A DNA stretch of 10,755 nt from Bathyarchaeum sp965602795. GTDB taxonomy: Archaea; Thermoproteota; Bathyarchaeia; Bathyarchaeales; Bathyarchaeaceae. Positions 1 to 6,690 of the stretch are shown piece after piece; the first letter of the stretch is position 1; every line of letters starts with the position of its first letter. The notes below the pieces were generated by a model, which saw only the letters and a program-made list of their open reading frames with translations, did no database searches and was not told the origin of the DNA. The stretch lies in the NCBI GenBank assembly GCA_965602795.1, contig CBFCZR010000049.1:1-10755 (forward strand), given 5' to 3'. Made by a program: the position numbers and the translations under genes.

Positions 1-78
1 TTTGGTCTTTCCTACAGTGAAGAGAGCCAGTTTTTTGAATAATTTCTGCAACCGCGGTCAGGATGCAAAATTCACGAT
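1..78 (+). other. Upstream in-frame remainder of the MBL gene with internal TAA (40-42)
   Basis: Read in the frame of the 79-1470 gene, bases 1-39 give FGLSYSEESQFFE, then TAA, then FLQPRSG and a residue run continuing straight into the annotated ORF. Archaeal MBL hydrolases of this type commonly show a strand ending in LDFG followed by a helix and an F-L-x-P-R segment at this point, so coding similarity appears to cross the stop without a shift. One base change (for example GAA to TAA, restoring FFEEFLQPR) would repair it. The true 5' end is off the window. The family comparison is from memory, not from an alignment. Confidence 0.7.
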
Positions 79-1470
79 TTGCTAAAGCTGGGGTTACTGC
101 CGCACATAGATGGAATCTACAGACAGGATGCTCTTTGCCCTGACGGTTTTGAAAGTTATTCTTGCCGGGCAAAAAAGTTTTGGAAAGTTGATTTGCAGAG
201 TTTTGAGGAGGCGGAGAGGGGAGGTTCTTGGCGTCCTGATGCAGTGTTTATTTCGCATGCTCATTTGGACCATTGTGGATATGCTCCGTATTTGGGGGCA
301 TTCAAGTTTTTGTGTTCTGAAATGACGCAGAAATTGATGGATGCAGTGGCTGAGATTGGGAATTTACAGGGTTTAGATAAGCAGTTAACGGTTACGAAGA
401 ACCGGAAGATGGGGAAACTGAAAACGGGATTTTTTCCCGGGGAACTAAAAGTAAAATATTCAAGAGAGCAGAAAAACAGAGAATTTTGTGGTTTGCAGCA
501 CAAGAAAGCCCAAACATTCGGAAATGGTTTAACGGTTACTGGCTTCGATGTGGATCATTCGATACCGGGTTCTATGGCTTGTCTAGTTGAGTCGAAAGAC
601 TCTCAGGTATTGTATACGGGAGATATACGGTTTCATGGAAAGTCGGGTTACAATCTGGGAGAAGAATTAGACGGTCTTGAACCGGACATCATGTTCTGTG
701 AAGGAACCAGAATTGACAAAGAGGAGCCAGACAACGAAAAACAAGTAGAGAGAGACCTCACCGACATATTCTCAGACTGCGAAAGCTTGGCCATGGTTGG
801 GTTTACGTGGAAGGACATAGACAGATATGAGACTGTTCGTGACGCTGCAATAAACAGCGGCAGGATTCCTGTTTTTGATCCGCGGTTAGCTTACTTGCTA
901 GCCAGAATTGGTCGAAGCGTGTATGATGAAGGCGCCAGAGTGTTTCTTGAAAGATCTGGGTCTATGCTCTATTCTCCTGGCGATTACAGTAATTCCAAGC
1001 ATAAAGTTGGGGATATGCCGCTTTCGGAGTGGAGCAGCAAACGAGGCAACGTAGTGGTGGACACGAAGCATCTGGATAAGGGAGTGTCAGCCATTGAACT
1101 CAACGAGAACCCGTCTAGCTACGTTTTGCATCTGGACTATTTCAGGTTCAAAAACATCTTAGACTTTGAGCTTCCAGAAGGTTCATTGTTTGTGAGGGCA
1201 CAGTGTGAACCCTTCAATGATAAGATGGAGCTTTCGCAAAAACGGATGATAAGGTGGCTAAAGCACTTCAAAATCAACTCCAAGAATGGCTATAAACCGT
1301 ATCAGATTCATGCTAGCGGTCACGCTTCTGGTCCCGAAATCCAAGAGATGATAAACAGAATTAAGCCTAAGGTCTTGGTGCCTGTTCACACTGAACATCC
1401 GGAGTTGTTCAGTAATGCTGCGGGCAAAGTTCACAGACCAAAAAAGGGCGTAGAAGTGCGTTTACAATAA
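79..1470 (+). CDS. Beta-CASP family metallo-beta-lactamase hydrolase, 5'-truncated by an in-frame stop
   Basis: Probable zinc-dependent RNA-processing hydrolase of the metallo-beta-lactamase/beta-CASP superfamily (RNase J/CPSF73-like, cytoplasmic). Counting from the TTG at 79, visible motifs are HAHLDH (residues 60-65), a motif-3 His in VDHSIPG (H160), YTGDIRFHG (D182) and beta-CASP-type elements: acidic E208 in FCEGT, H415 in ASGHASG and H437 in VPVHTEH. The 463-residue ORF contains both catalytic and beta-CASP regions but lacks the first beta strands and the LDFG-like segment that normally precede HxHxDH. Those residues are recognisable upstream in the same frame (1-78), interrupted by TAA at 40-42. 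The TTG at 79 has no ribosome binding site and is only the first possible start after the stop, so this is either a nonsense-mutated gene, a reinitiated shorter protein or a sequence error. The exact RNA substrate cannot be told. The superfamily call is firm; an intact product is not. Confidence 0.85.
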   Translation: MLKLGLLPHIDGIYRQDALCPDGFESYSCRAKKFWKVDLQSFEEAERGGSWRPDAVFISHAHLDHCGYAPYLGAFKFLCSEMTQKLMDAVAEIGNLQGLDKQLTVTKNRKMGKLKTGFFPGELKVKYSREQKNREFCGLQHKKAQTFGNGLTVTGFDVDHSIPGSMACLVESKDSQVLYTGDIRFHGKSGYNLGEELDGLEPDIMFCEGTRIDKEEPDNEKQVERDLTDIFSDCESLAMVGFTWKDIDRYETVRDAAINSGRIPVFDPRLAYLLARIGRSVYDEGARVFLERSGSMLYSPGDYSNSKHKVGDMPLSEWSSKRGNVVVDTKHLDKGVSAIELNENPSSYVLHLDYFRFKNILDFELPEGSLFVRAQCEPFNDKMELSQKRMIRWLKHFKINSKNGYKPYQIHASGHASGPEIQEMINRIKPKVLVPVHTEHPELFSNAAGKVHRPKKGVEVRLQ

Positions 1471-1506
1471 GGTTTTTTAGAGCCGGACAAGTACTCCATT
1501 TGGGAG

Positions 1507-1899
1507 ATGAAAGTTTTGAGTAGCGAAAAAGAATATTCTTTAACAGAATTGAATAAACCCACGGACTGGAACAATCTTACGAACATGGATAAGAAGCACG
1601 TGCCCATTATCGAGGCGCCCAGCAAAGTTAAAGCCAATGAGCCATTCACGGTGAAGATTAAGGTTGGCGGAATAGACGAAGTTGAACACCCCAACACCCT
1701 AAGTCACTGGATAAACTGGATTGCACTCTACGCTGGAGACCGATGGATAAGCAGGGCAGCTTTTGCTCCTGAAATGACAGACAAATACGTCGTAACCTTC
1801 AACGTAACCCTAAGCGAATCAACAACATTAAGAGCTATAGACTTCTGCAATCTACACGGAACTTGGGAAGGAAAAACAAAACAAGTCACCGTCGAGTAG
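1507..1899 (+). CDS. Superoxide reductase (neelaredoxin type, desulfoferrodoxin family)
   Basis: Non-haem iron protein that reduces superoxide to hydrogen peroxide in the cytoplasm of anaerobes, usually fed by rubredoxin. All ligands of the Fe(His)4Cys site can be placed: H31 in KKHVP, H61 in EHPNT, H67 in LSHWI, and C114/H117 in FCNLHG. There is no N-terminal desulforedoxin Cys4 domain, so this is the one-iron class. The glutamate that normally precedes Lys-His in EKHVP is lysine here (K29), while the reactive lysine (K30) remains. At 130 residues the length is typical. The ATG at 1507 directly follows GGGAG (1502-1506), too close for a normal ribosome binding site. The mRNA may be leaderless, or the TTG at 1516, nine bases beyond GGGAG, may be used. 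The gene starts 36 bases after the MBL gene and ends 4 bases from the convergent flavodoxin-like gene. Confidence 0.92.
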   Translation: MKVLSSEKEYSLTELNKPTDWNNLTNMDKKHVPIIEAPSKVKANEPFTVKIKVGGIDEVEHPNTLSHWINWIALYAGDRWISRAAFAPEMTDKYVVTFNVTLSESTTLRAIDFCNLHGTWEGKTKQVTVE

Positions 1900-1903
1900 A
1901 CTT

Positions 1904-2443
1904 TCAGAGTTTAGACGCCAGTTTTTCGGTGTCCATTCTTATTTTTTGCAGTTCTTCCTCTGTTGGTTTTCCTCTGATGTCGCCCATTCTGCCTTTTGTG
2001 CTGCGTTCCTCATTGCCAATGAACTCGCTGAGAATATACCATTCATCTAATACTGTGAAGCCGATGTGCTCAAAGAATTGACCCATATACAACCCCACAG
2101 GCGTGGCTTCCCGAAGCCCTGTATGCGGTCCCGAATAGGTAACAAACATTAACGCATATTTTCCGGGAACTTTTGGTGCACCTGTCTTGATTTTTTCCTG
2201 CTTGTGATGTTCTTTAAAGTTTTTTAGCAGAAAGTCTGTGACCTGCTTGGGCGGATGGAACCGAATAGATGGGGAGCCGACACAGACCAGATCGTAGTCG
2301 AAGTAGTCTATGTTCTCTGCCTCTGCTGTTGTTTTCATAATAGAAACATCTACTCCCGCAGCCTCTAAACCATCCTTTATCGCAAACGCTACCTTCTCGG
2401 TGTTTCCAGTGTTAGACCAGTAAACTATTACAGCCCGCTTCAC
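1904..2443 (-). CDS. Flavodoxin-like FMN-binding protein
   Basis: Predicted cytoplasmic FMN protein of the flavodoxin fold, acting as an electron carrier or NAD(P)H-quinone-reductase-like protein. The phosphate-binding loop SNTGNT is at residues 10-15 after the first hydrophobic strand (AVIVYW). A second loop, VGSPSIRFHPP, is near 55-65, and TYSGPHTG at 102-109 fits the third flavin loop. The conserved-looking GRMGDIRGKPTEE near 151-163 is a C-terminal signature I associate with a family of archaeal and anaerobe flavodoxin-domain proteins (from memory). At 179 residues it is near long-chain flavodoxins. It starts with GTG (2443) without a clear ribosome binding site. A weak TATA-like CTTTATC lies about 45 bases upstream. 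The convergent superoxide reductase makes a redox-defence role plausible but does not prove partnership. Confidence 0.88.
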   Translation of the reverse strand: MKRAVIVYWSNTGNTEKVAFAIKDGLEAAGVDVSIMKTTAEAENIDYFDYDLVCVGSPSIRFHPPKQVTDFLLKNFKEHHKQEKIKTGAPKVPGKYALMFVTYSGPHTGLREATPVGLYMGQFFEHIGFTVLDEWYILSEFIGNEERSTKGRMGDIRGKPTEEELQKIRMDTEKLASKL

Positions 2444-2495
2444 AGTAGTTCACACTCTTTTTGCGTCAGACAAAAACAAGAGTTGGAGATAAAGG

Positions 2496-2735
2496 CTACT
2501 TTTTTTCTTCCAGAATCAGCATAGTAATGGTTGACCGAACCTCTTTCAGGCTCCGCACCTTCCAAGTAACAATTTCTTTGAGTTTGTCCATGCTGTCTGC
2601 TTGGATTTTGGCCACTACGTCGTAGACGCCGTAAACAGGAAATATCTCCTTAACGGAATCAAGTTTCTCCAAAGTTTCTACGACTTTCTCCATGAATTTT
2701 GGTTCAGTGTTGATCAGCACATAAGCCTTAGGCAT
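2496..2735 (-). CDS. Stand-alone Lrp/AsnC-type RAM-domain protein
   Basis: A 79-residue protein that is essentially one RAM (AsnC_trans_reg) domain, with the pattern AYVLINTEP, then GVYDVVAKIQAD, then a final strand ITMLIL. In full Lrp/AsnC regulators this domain binds amino acids and oligomerises. Here there is no helix-turn-helix, so DNA binding is unlikely and a role as small effector or partner subunit is inferred. I prefer the ATG at 2735: GGAG lies eight bases upstream, the domain begins right there, and a TATA-like element (2765-2780) would start transcription near 2747. The longer form from ATG 2768 would add MCGCIWCGDDC, whose three cysteines are tempting but whose codons overlap the presumed promoter and leader. 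The flavodoxin-like gene follows 52 bases downstream on the same strand and may be co-transcribed. Confidence 0.87.
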   Translation of the reverse strand: MPKAYVLINTEPKFMEKVVETLEKLDSVKEIFPVYGVYDVVAKIQADSMDKLKEIVTWKVRSLKEVRSTITMLILEEKK

Positions 2736-2790
2736 ACAATCGTCTCCACACCATATGCAGCCACACATATACTAAATAATGTTTCTTTTT
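2736..2790 (-). promoter_or_regulatory. Promoter and ribosome binding site of the RAM-domain gene
   Basis: On the minus strand a purine-rich BRE-like AAAAAAGAAAC is followed by an A-box-like TTTAGTATAT (around 2767-2776). About 25 bases further is GGTGTGGAG (2744-2752), whose GGAG is eight bases before the ATG at 2735. The spacing fits an archaeal TBP/TFB promoter with a roughly 12-base leader and decides the shorter start. Start-site position is inferred. Confidence 0.5.
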
Positions 2791-2855
2791 TGGCATGTCT
2801 TCGGGTTTCAAAGCTTCTTAATGCTCTACTGGAAGTGGACAAGGATGTGAGATGT

Positions 2856-3776
2856 TCAGTCTTTCATGTAGTCAAGCATTCTTTTTTGGATGCCTCCATC
2901 CTTCAGGCCCATAACAAACTCTATTACATCGTTGGGTTCTTTGAAGCGCAGATTTTTGAGGCTCTGGAAGCCCCAATCTGAGCATTTGATACGTGAAATG
3001 GTGGACGCAGCGCTCACAGATTTGCCGAAGTCTTCAGTAAGGTTGTAGGTGGCCAGAAAAGCTCCGCACCATACATCTCCAGCGCCAGTAGTGTCAACAA
3101 CCTTGTCCGGCGACAGATTCAGGGCGGGAACCATCCGCAAGTCCACGTTTTCTCCGCTGATTATGGCACCCAAGCTTCCCAAGGTGACAATCATCCTTTT
3201 AGCTTTGAGAAGTCTAACCGCAGAAGAGATGGAATCAGTCTGAGCTAAAGCTTTAGCCTCCGTGTCGCTCAAAATGAAAAAGTCCGCCTTCAAGGCAATG
3301 TCCTTGAGTATTCTCCTGTTTCTCCGACCCTTCCTAATGTAGTCTATCCATGTGTTGACTGAAACTTTGGTCTCCGGAGAATTCTTTTTTATCTTATCTA
3401 AGATTCGGGCAACCTTTGAAGGCTGCATAGGAGAAATGTGAAAAATGTTCTTTGATCTAAGCCACCGCTTTGAGATTCTGCGGGACGTTATTCTGGAGCC
3501 AGCGCCATGATCGGCTTTGAGGTAATGGGCTTCCCAGCGCCGGTCATACCTGATGTGAAACCTTGTGGAGGGCTTATCGTATATTTTCACGTCCCTGTAG
3601 GGCAGGAGCTTCAGAACATCAAGGAATTGGTTGTCTTTTCCAGTGGCAGAAATCAAAGCTACGTTTGGGGATAGTGTCCTAGCCGCCATTGCTGCATATA
3701 GTGCTGCTCCTCCCGGCTGAACTCGGGTGCCGTTGACGTTCTCGACTTTGTCAACAGAGATGTGACCAACAAACAC
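2856..3776 (-). CDS. PfkB/ribokinase-family carbohydrate or nucleoside kinase
   Basis: ATP-dependent kinase of the ribokinase (PfkB) superfamily phosphorylating a sugar, polyol or nucleoside; the substrate cannot be read from sequence. Motifs: N-terminal VGHISVD (3-9), substrate-side PGGAALYAA (21-29), ATP-site VTLGSLGA (197-204) and the signature DTTGAGD (228-234) with catalytic base D234 and the anion-hole GAG. The 306 residues match the family. The VGH-start resembles archaeal members including inositol 3-kinase-like proteins, but that is only a suggestion. The GTG at 3776 leaves just two residues before the first strand, shorter than usual. The frame is open back to TAG at 3810-3812, and a CTG at 3792-3794 behind GGGTGGG is an alternative start. 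The 3' end lies 121 bases from the RAM-domain gene on the same strand. Confidence 0.9.
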   Translation of the reverse strand: MFVGHISVDKVENVNGTRVQPGGAALYAAMAARTLSPNVALISATGKDNQFLDVLKLLPYRDVKIYDKPSTRFHIRYDRRWEAHYLKADHGAGSRITSRRISKRWLRSKNIFHISPMQPSKVARILDKIKKNSPETKVSVNTWIDYIRKGRRNRRILKDIALKADFFILSDTEAKALAQTDSISSAVRLLKAKRMIVTLGSLGAIISGENVDLRMVPALNLSPDKVVDTTGAGDVWCGAFLATYNLTEDFGKSVSAASTISRIKCSDWGFQSLKNLRFKEPNDVIEFVMGLKDGGIQKRMLDYMKD

Positions 3777-3951
3777 CAGCCTTCGCGCTAACAGCTTGTT
3801 CTTCCCACCCTAAACACCGCTAGATTCTGTTTCTATCCACACACATAGTTAACTTCGATTTGAATAATCTTGCCCTCATACCCAAAAAGAAACAGAGCGG
3901 AGAACAAAGCAAAATAGATATCTCTCTTAAAACAAGTTTTGTTGATTTTCC
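3777..3951. other. Intergenic region: 3' end of propeller gene and upstream region of the kinase
   Basis: These 175 bases hold no gene I can support. On the minus strand the stretch just after the propeller stop carries a small inverted repeat (AAAAC-AA-GTTTT, 3929-3940) and T-rich tracts that could help termination. Nearer the kinase there are A/T-rich segments but no convincing A-box at a good distance from the GTG at 3776. Confidence 0.35.
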
Positions 3952-5247
3952 TTAGCTTCGCCTAGAATATACATACACGAGTATTACAACTGCGAATATC
4001 ACTAAAATAACCACAGATATAACCTCAAACCAAGGAAAGGTTGAATCAGAAGATGGTGAACCCCAAGCACTGAGAACCCCGTTGCCGACAACGTAGACCA
4101 CACCATCAGCTATCACAGGAGAACCAGCGCTACCACCAGCACTAACAGGAGAAAAAACACCTGCAGTAACACGCCAAATTTCAACGCCAGAAGAGGCATT
4201 CAGACAATAAACATTACCATCATATGACCCGGCGAAGACGCAGTCTCCAGCCACCGCAGGCGGAGCATAAACCCCAGCACCAGTCGAAAAATTCCAAATT
4301 TTCTCACCCGATGACACATCTAAACAAAAAACATCAAAATCTGAAGACCCGACATATACGTGGCCATAAGCCACGGCAGGAGCTGACACCGAGTTTCCCC
4401 AATGATAGCCGTGAGATGGCCCAGCACTGTTGTACCATGTTGTGTAATTCCAAATCATGGCTCCACTGGAGGCGTTAAGGCAATATGCGTTACCGTCCCT
4501 AGAACCAAAATAGATGACCCCATCAACAGCCGCAGGAGAACCAACTGCGTCTCCCACCGTAAAATTCCAAACACATACACCTGAAGCGGCATCGAGACAG
4601 AAAACGTCTCCGTTGTGGTTAGTAGCGAAAACATAGCCCTCGGAAATGGCGGGTGATAATCTATCAGCTTCGGCACCCGTTGGAAAACTCCATATCCTCT
4701 CACCACTTGCAGCGTCAAGACAATACACATCGCCAGTCTTGGACTCGACATACACTTGGCCATCAGCGAAGTTCACGGGCGAATCCACTGAAACGCCAAC
4801 CGAGTGATTCCACACCTGAGTACCAGATGAAGCATCAATGCAGTAGACGTATCCATCATCTGAACCAACATACACTCTACCATCAATAACAGCGGGGGCT
4901 GAATGCGTTTCACCTCCAGGATTAAAGCTCCAAACTTTTGTTCCAGCAGCACCATCAAAACAGTAGACACTATAATCCACAGAACACACATACACAAGCC
5001 CACCAGCAACAACAGGATAAGCAGGCGCAGACAAGGAACCGACATCAAGAGTATAATTCCACAGTTGTATTACAGAGGACGTTGGCGCTGCACCGCTTGA
5101 AAAGCCAGTGTTAGATGCTTCATGCCTGAAAATTGGCCAATCATCCACGGAAGATGCAGCGTAAGAAGCAAATTGACTGGAAAACACAAACGATAAGGCT
5201 AGAATAATAGGGATAAGAACTACTACAGTTTGGCTAATCTTCTTCAT
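3952..5247 (-). CDS. Secreted, membrane-anchored PQQ-like beta-propeller repeat protein
   Basis: Extracytoplasmic repeat protein, probably a surface or periplasm-like scaffold or binding protein rather than a quinoprotein enzyme; no dehydrogenase motifs are seen. Order: signal peptide (residues 5-30, hydrophobic core then ASYA), DDWPIFRHEASNTGFS (35-50, the usual start of PQQ-like propellers), then blades carrying V-Y-C-[LI]-D-x-x-S-G-x-x-[IV]-W. Tryptophan motifs fall at 63, 106, 146, 186, 227, 266, 318 and 358, about 40 residues apart with a 12-residue insertion before the sixth YC motif. A final half-motif (VVYVVGNGVLSAWG, 383-396) could close an eight-bladed ring. A short linker and one transmembrane helix (407-427) ending in YSRRS anchor it with the propeller outside. 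Seven N-x-S/T sequons suggest glycosylation. ATG at 5247 has GGGGT six bases upstream. Ligand unknown. Confidence 0.88.
   Translation of the reverse strand: MKKISQTVVVLIPIILALSFVFSSQFASYAASSVDDWPIFRHEASNTGFSSGAAPTSSVIQLWNYTLDVGSLSAPAYPVVAGGLVYVCSVDYSVYCFDGAAGTKVWSFNPGGETHSAPAVIDGRVYVGSDDGYVYCIDASSGTQVWNHSVGVSVDSPVNFADGQVYVESKTGDVYCLDAASGERIWSFPTGAEADRLSPAISEGYVFATNHNGDVFCLDAASGVCVWNFTVGDAVGSPAAVDGVIYFGSRDGNAYCLNASSGAMIWNYTTWYNSAGPSHGYHWGNSVSAPAVAYGHVYVGSSDFDVFCLDVSSGEKIWNFSTGAGVYAPPAVAGDCVFAGSYDGNVYCLNASSGVEIWRVTAGVFSPVSAGGSAGSPVIADGVVYVVGNGVLSAWGSPSSDSTFPWFEVISVVILVIFAVVILVYVYSRRS
4060..5064 (-). repeat. Tandem ~120-bp coding repeats of the propeller blades
   Basis: The blade-encoding DNA repeats about every 120 bases, giving seven YC motifs (C96, C136, C176, C217, C256, C308, C348) and eight tryptophan motifs. 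DNA copies are diverged, so this is an old protein-level repeat, not a recent expansion. Confidence 0.75.
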
Positions 5248-5424
5248 GTTGACCCCGCAAAATCATCCGCAATAAAGAAGTTAATCTTTTCTCTTATTCT
5301 CGCAAAGAAAATGGTTCGTGTTGGTCTACACTTCTGATATAAATAATAAATAAAAACCTAAACCTCAACTTAGGAAAGATAACTTTTATCAACCCTGCCA
5401 CATTGTTAGCTTTACAATCAAAGA
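5248..5424. promoter_or_regulatory. Divergent promoter region between propeller gene and aRF1
   Basis: No gene is seen in these 177 bases. For aRF1, a purine-rich AGGAAAGATA (5372-5381) followed by ACTTTTATC (5382-5390) is a BRE/A-box-like pair that would start transcription near 5412, giving a leader of about a dozen bases before GTG 5425, with no clear ribosome binding site. For the propeller gene, GGGGT just upstream of ATG 5247 is a possible ribosome binding site, with weak A/T boxes near 5271-5290. A very A/T-rich block at 5337-5357 contains TATAAATA on plus and TTTATATC on minus, so it could serve either direction. All positions are inferred from pattern alone. Confidence 0.5.
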
Positions 5425-6690
5425 GTGAAACGAAAAGTGAGTTCTAAACAATCATCTCTGCATCGATTCAGGTTAAAACGGGATTTAGAGCGGTTAGCCT
5501 CTAAAGAGGGCAGGGGAACCGAGCTTGTCTCCCTGTATGTGCCGCCTGACCGCCAAATCAGCGACGTAGTCACCATGCTCAACGACGAATACGGAACAGC
5601 CTCCAACATCAAATCTACAACCACCAGAAAGAACGTTCAAGACGCCATCGTCAAGGTAACGCAACGCCTCAAACTGTTCAAGAAGGTGCCAGAGAATGGT
5701 TTGGTGATCTTCTGTGGAGCTATCCCCCAGAATGGTCCGGGAAGCGAAAAGATTGAAACTTATGTTATTGCTCCGCCTGAGCCTATTCAGGTTTACCTTT
5801 ACCGTTGCGATTCCAGATTTCACATTGAGCATCTGAAAGAGTTTTTGGTAGAAAAAGAAACGTATGGTGTATTGGTGTTGGATGCTTCAGGTGCAACATT
5901 TGCTACGCTTAAGGGAAAACGGCTGGACATAGTAGAGAAGATTACGTCAGGGGTTCCTGGCAAGTTTCGGGCAGGAGGACAATCTGCCAGAAGATTTGAC
6001 AGACAAAGAGAAGCAAAGATAAATGACTACTTCAAGCGGGTGGGAGAACACGCCAACAAAACTTTTCTGGAAATAGACAACCTGAAAAGCCTGATTATTG
6101 GAGGACCTGGACCCACAAAAGAGGATTTCATGAAGGGAGACTATCTTCATTATACTTTGAAGGAAAAGGTTGCGGCTACAATTGACACGTCTTATGTGAA
6201 TGAACAGGGAGTTGAAGAGGCTGTGGAACGCTCTCAGGACATTCTGCGGCGTATACGTTATGTTGAAGAAAAAAACATCATCAATGACTTTCTTGGTGAG
6301 ATAAGCAAAGACACGGGGTTAGCCACATATGGCGAAAATGAAGTGAGACGAAACCTGAAACTGGGATCGGTGAATACGCTTCTGCTCTCTGAGGACATCG
6401 ATTCGGTTCGGGTCACAGTGAAGTGCTCCTCCTGTGATTACGTCAATCAGGAGACCATGAAGAGGCACAAAGTTCCAGAGCTTGAACAGGACATAAGCAA
6501 CAATGCTTGCCCGAAATGTGGTGTTCCCACGCTTTCTGTGGAGGATGTCCAAGAGCTTATCGACGAGTTAGCTGAGTTAGCTGATGAAACGGGGGCAGAT
6601 GTAGAGGTTTTGTCCGGCGAAACAGAGGAAGGGCAAATGCTGAAGAAATCCTTCGGTGGAATCGCGGCGCTTCTCCGCTACAAAGCCTAG
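5425..6690 (+). CDS. prf1: Archaeal peptide chain release factor aRF1
   Basis: Class-1 release factor that recognises stop codons in the ribosomal A site and triggers hydrolysis of the peptidyl-tRNA ester. Domain 1 carries TASNIKS (58-64) and YRCDSRF (126-132, the YxCxxxF stop-codon motif). Domain 2 carries the catalytic GGQ (184-186) in RAGGQSARRFDRQR. Domain 3 has two Cys pairs (C334/C337 and C362/C365) that look zinc binding. The 421 residues are typical for aRF1. Stop recognition motifs are canonical, which argues against altered decoding of UAA or UAG in this genome. GTG at 5425 is the first start in frame after the promoter and fits the family N-terminus. The gene's TAG is followed immediately by the last codon of valS on the other strand. 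Confidence 0.97.
   Translation: MKRKVSSKQSSLHRFRLKRDLERLASKEGRGTELVSLYVPPDRQISDVVTMLNDEYGTASNIKSTTTRKNVQDAIVKVTQRLKLFKKVPENGLVIFCGAIPQNGPGSEKIETYVIAPPEPIQVYLYRCDSRFHIEHLKEFLVEKETYGVLVLDASGATFATLKGKRLDIVEKITSGVPGKFRAGGQSARRFDRQREAKINDYFKRVGEHANKTFLEIDNLKSLIIGGPGPTKEDFMKGDYLHYTLKEKVAATIDTSYVNEQGVEEAVERSQDILRRIRYVEEKNIINDFLGEISKDTGLATYGENEVRRNLKLGSVNTLLLSEDIDSVRVTVKCSSCDYVNQETMKRHKVPELEQDISNNACPKCGVPTLSVEDVQELIDELAELADETGADVEVLSGETEEGQMLKKSFGGIAALLRYKA

Noticed and set aside
40..42. Genome-wide recoding of TAA as a sense codon
   Set aside because: The same gene ends in TAA at 1468-1470 and aRF1 has canonical stop-recognition motifs; a local mutation or error is simpler.
53..56. HMGN instead of HIGH in valS (residues 53-56) as a sign of an inactive synthetase
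   Set aside because: Variation at the last HIGH position is tolerated in class I enzymes, and KMSKS, editing and zinc motifs are intact. Positions given here are residues, corresponding to about 8980-8991.
2736..2768. Longer RAM-domain protein starting at 2768 with a Cys-rich MCGCIWCGDDC head
   Set aside because: The extra codons overlap the likely A-box and ribosome binding site, and the RAM domain starts at the ATG at 2735.
3929..3940. AAAAC-AA-GTTTT inverted repeat as an operator or terminator
   Set aside because: Five-base arms of A/T-rich sequence with a two-base loop are too short to be more than chance; noted only in the intergenic entry.
4224..5100. Several plus-strand and alternate-frame ORFs across the propeller gene
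   Set aside because: They are low-complexity, Thr/His/Arg-rich shadows of the repeated propeller codons.
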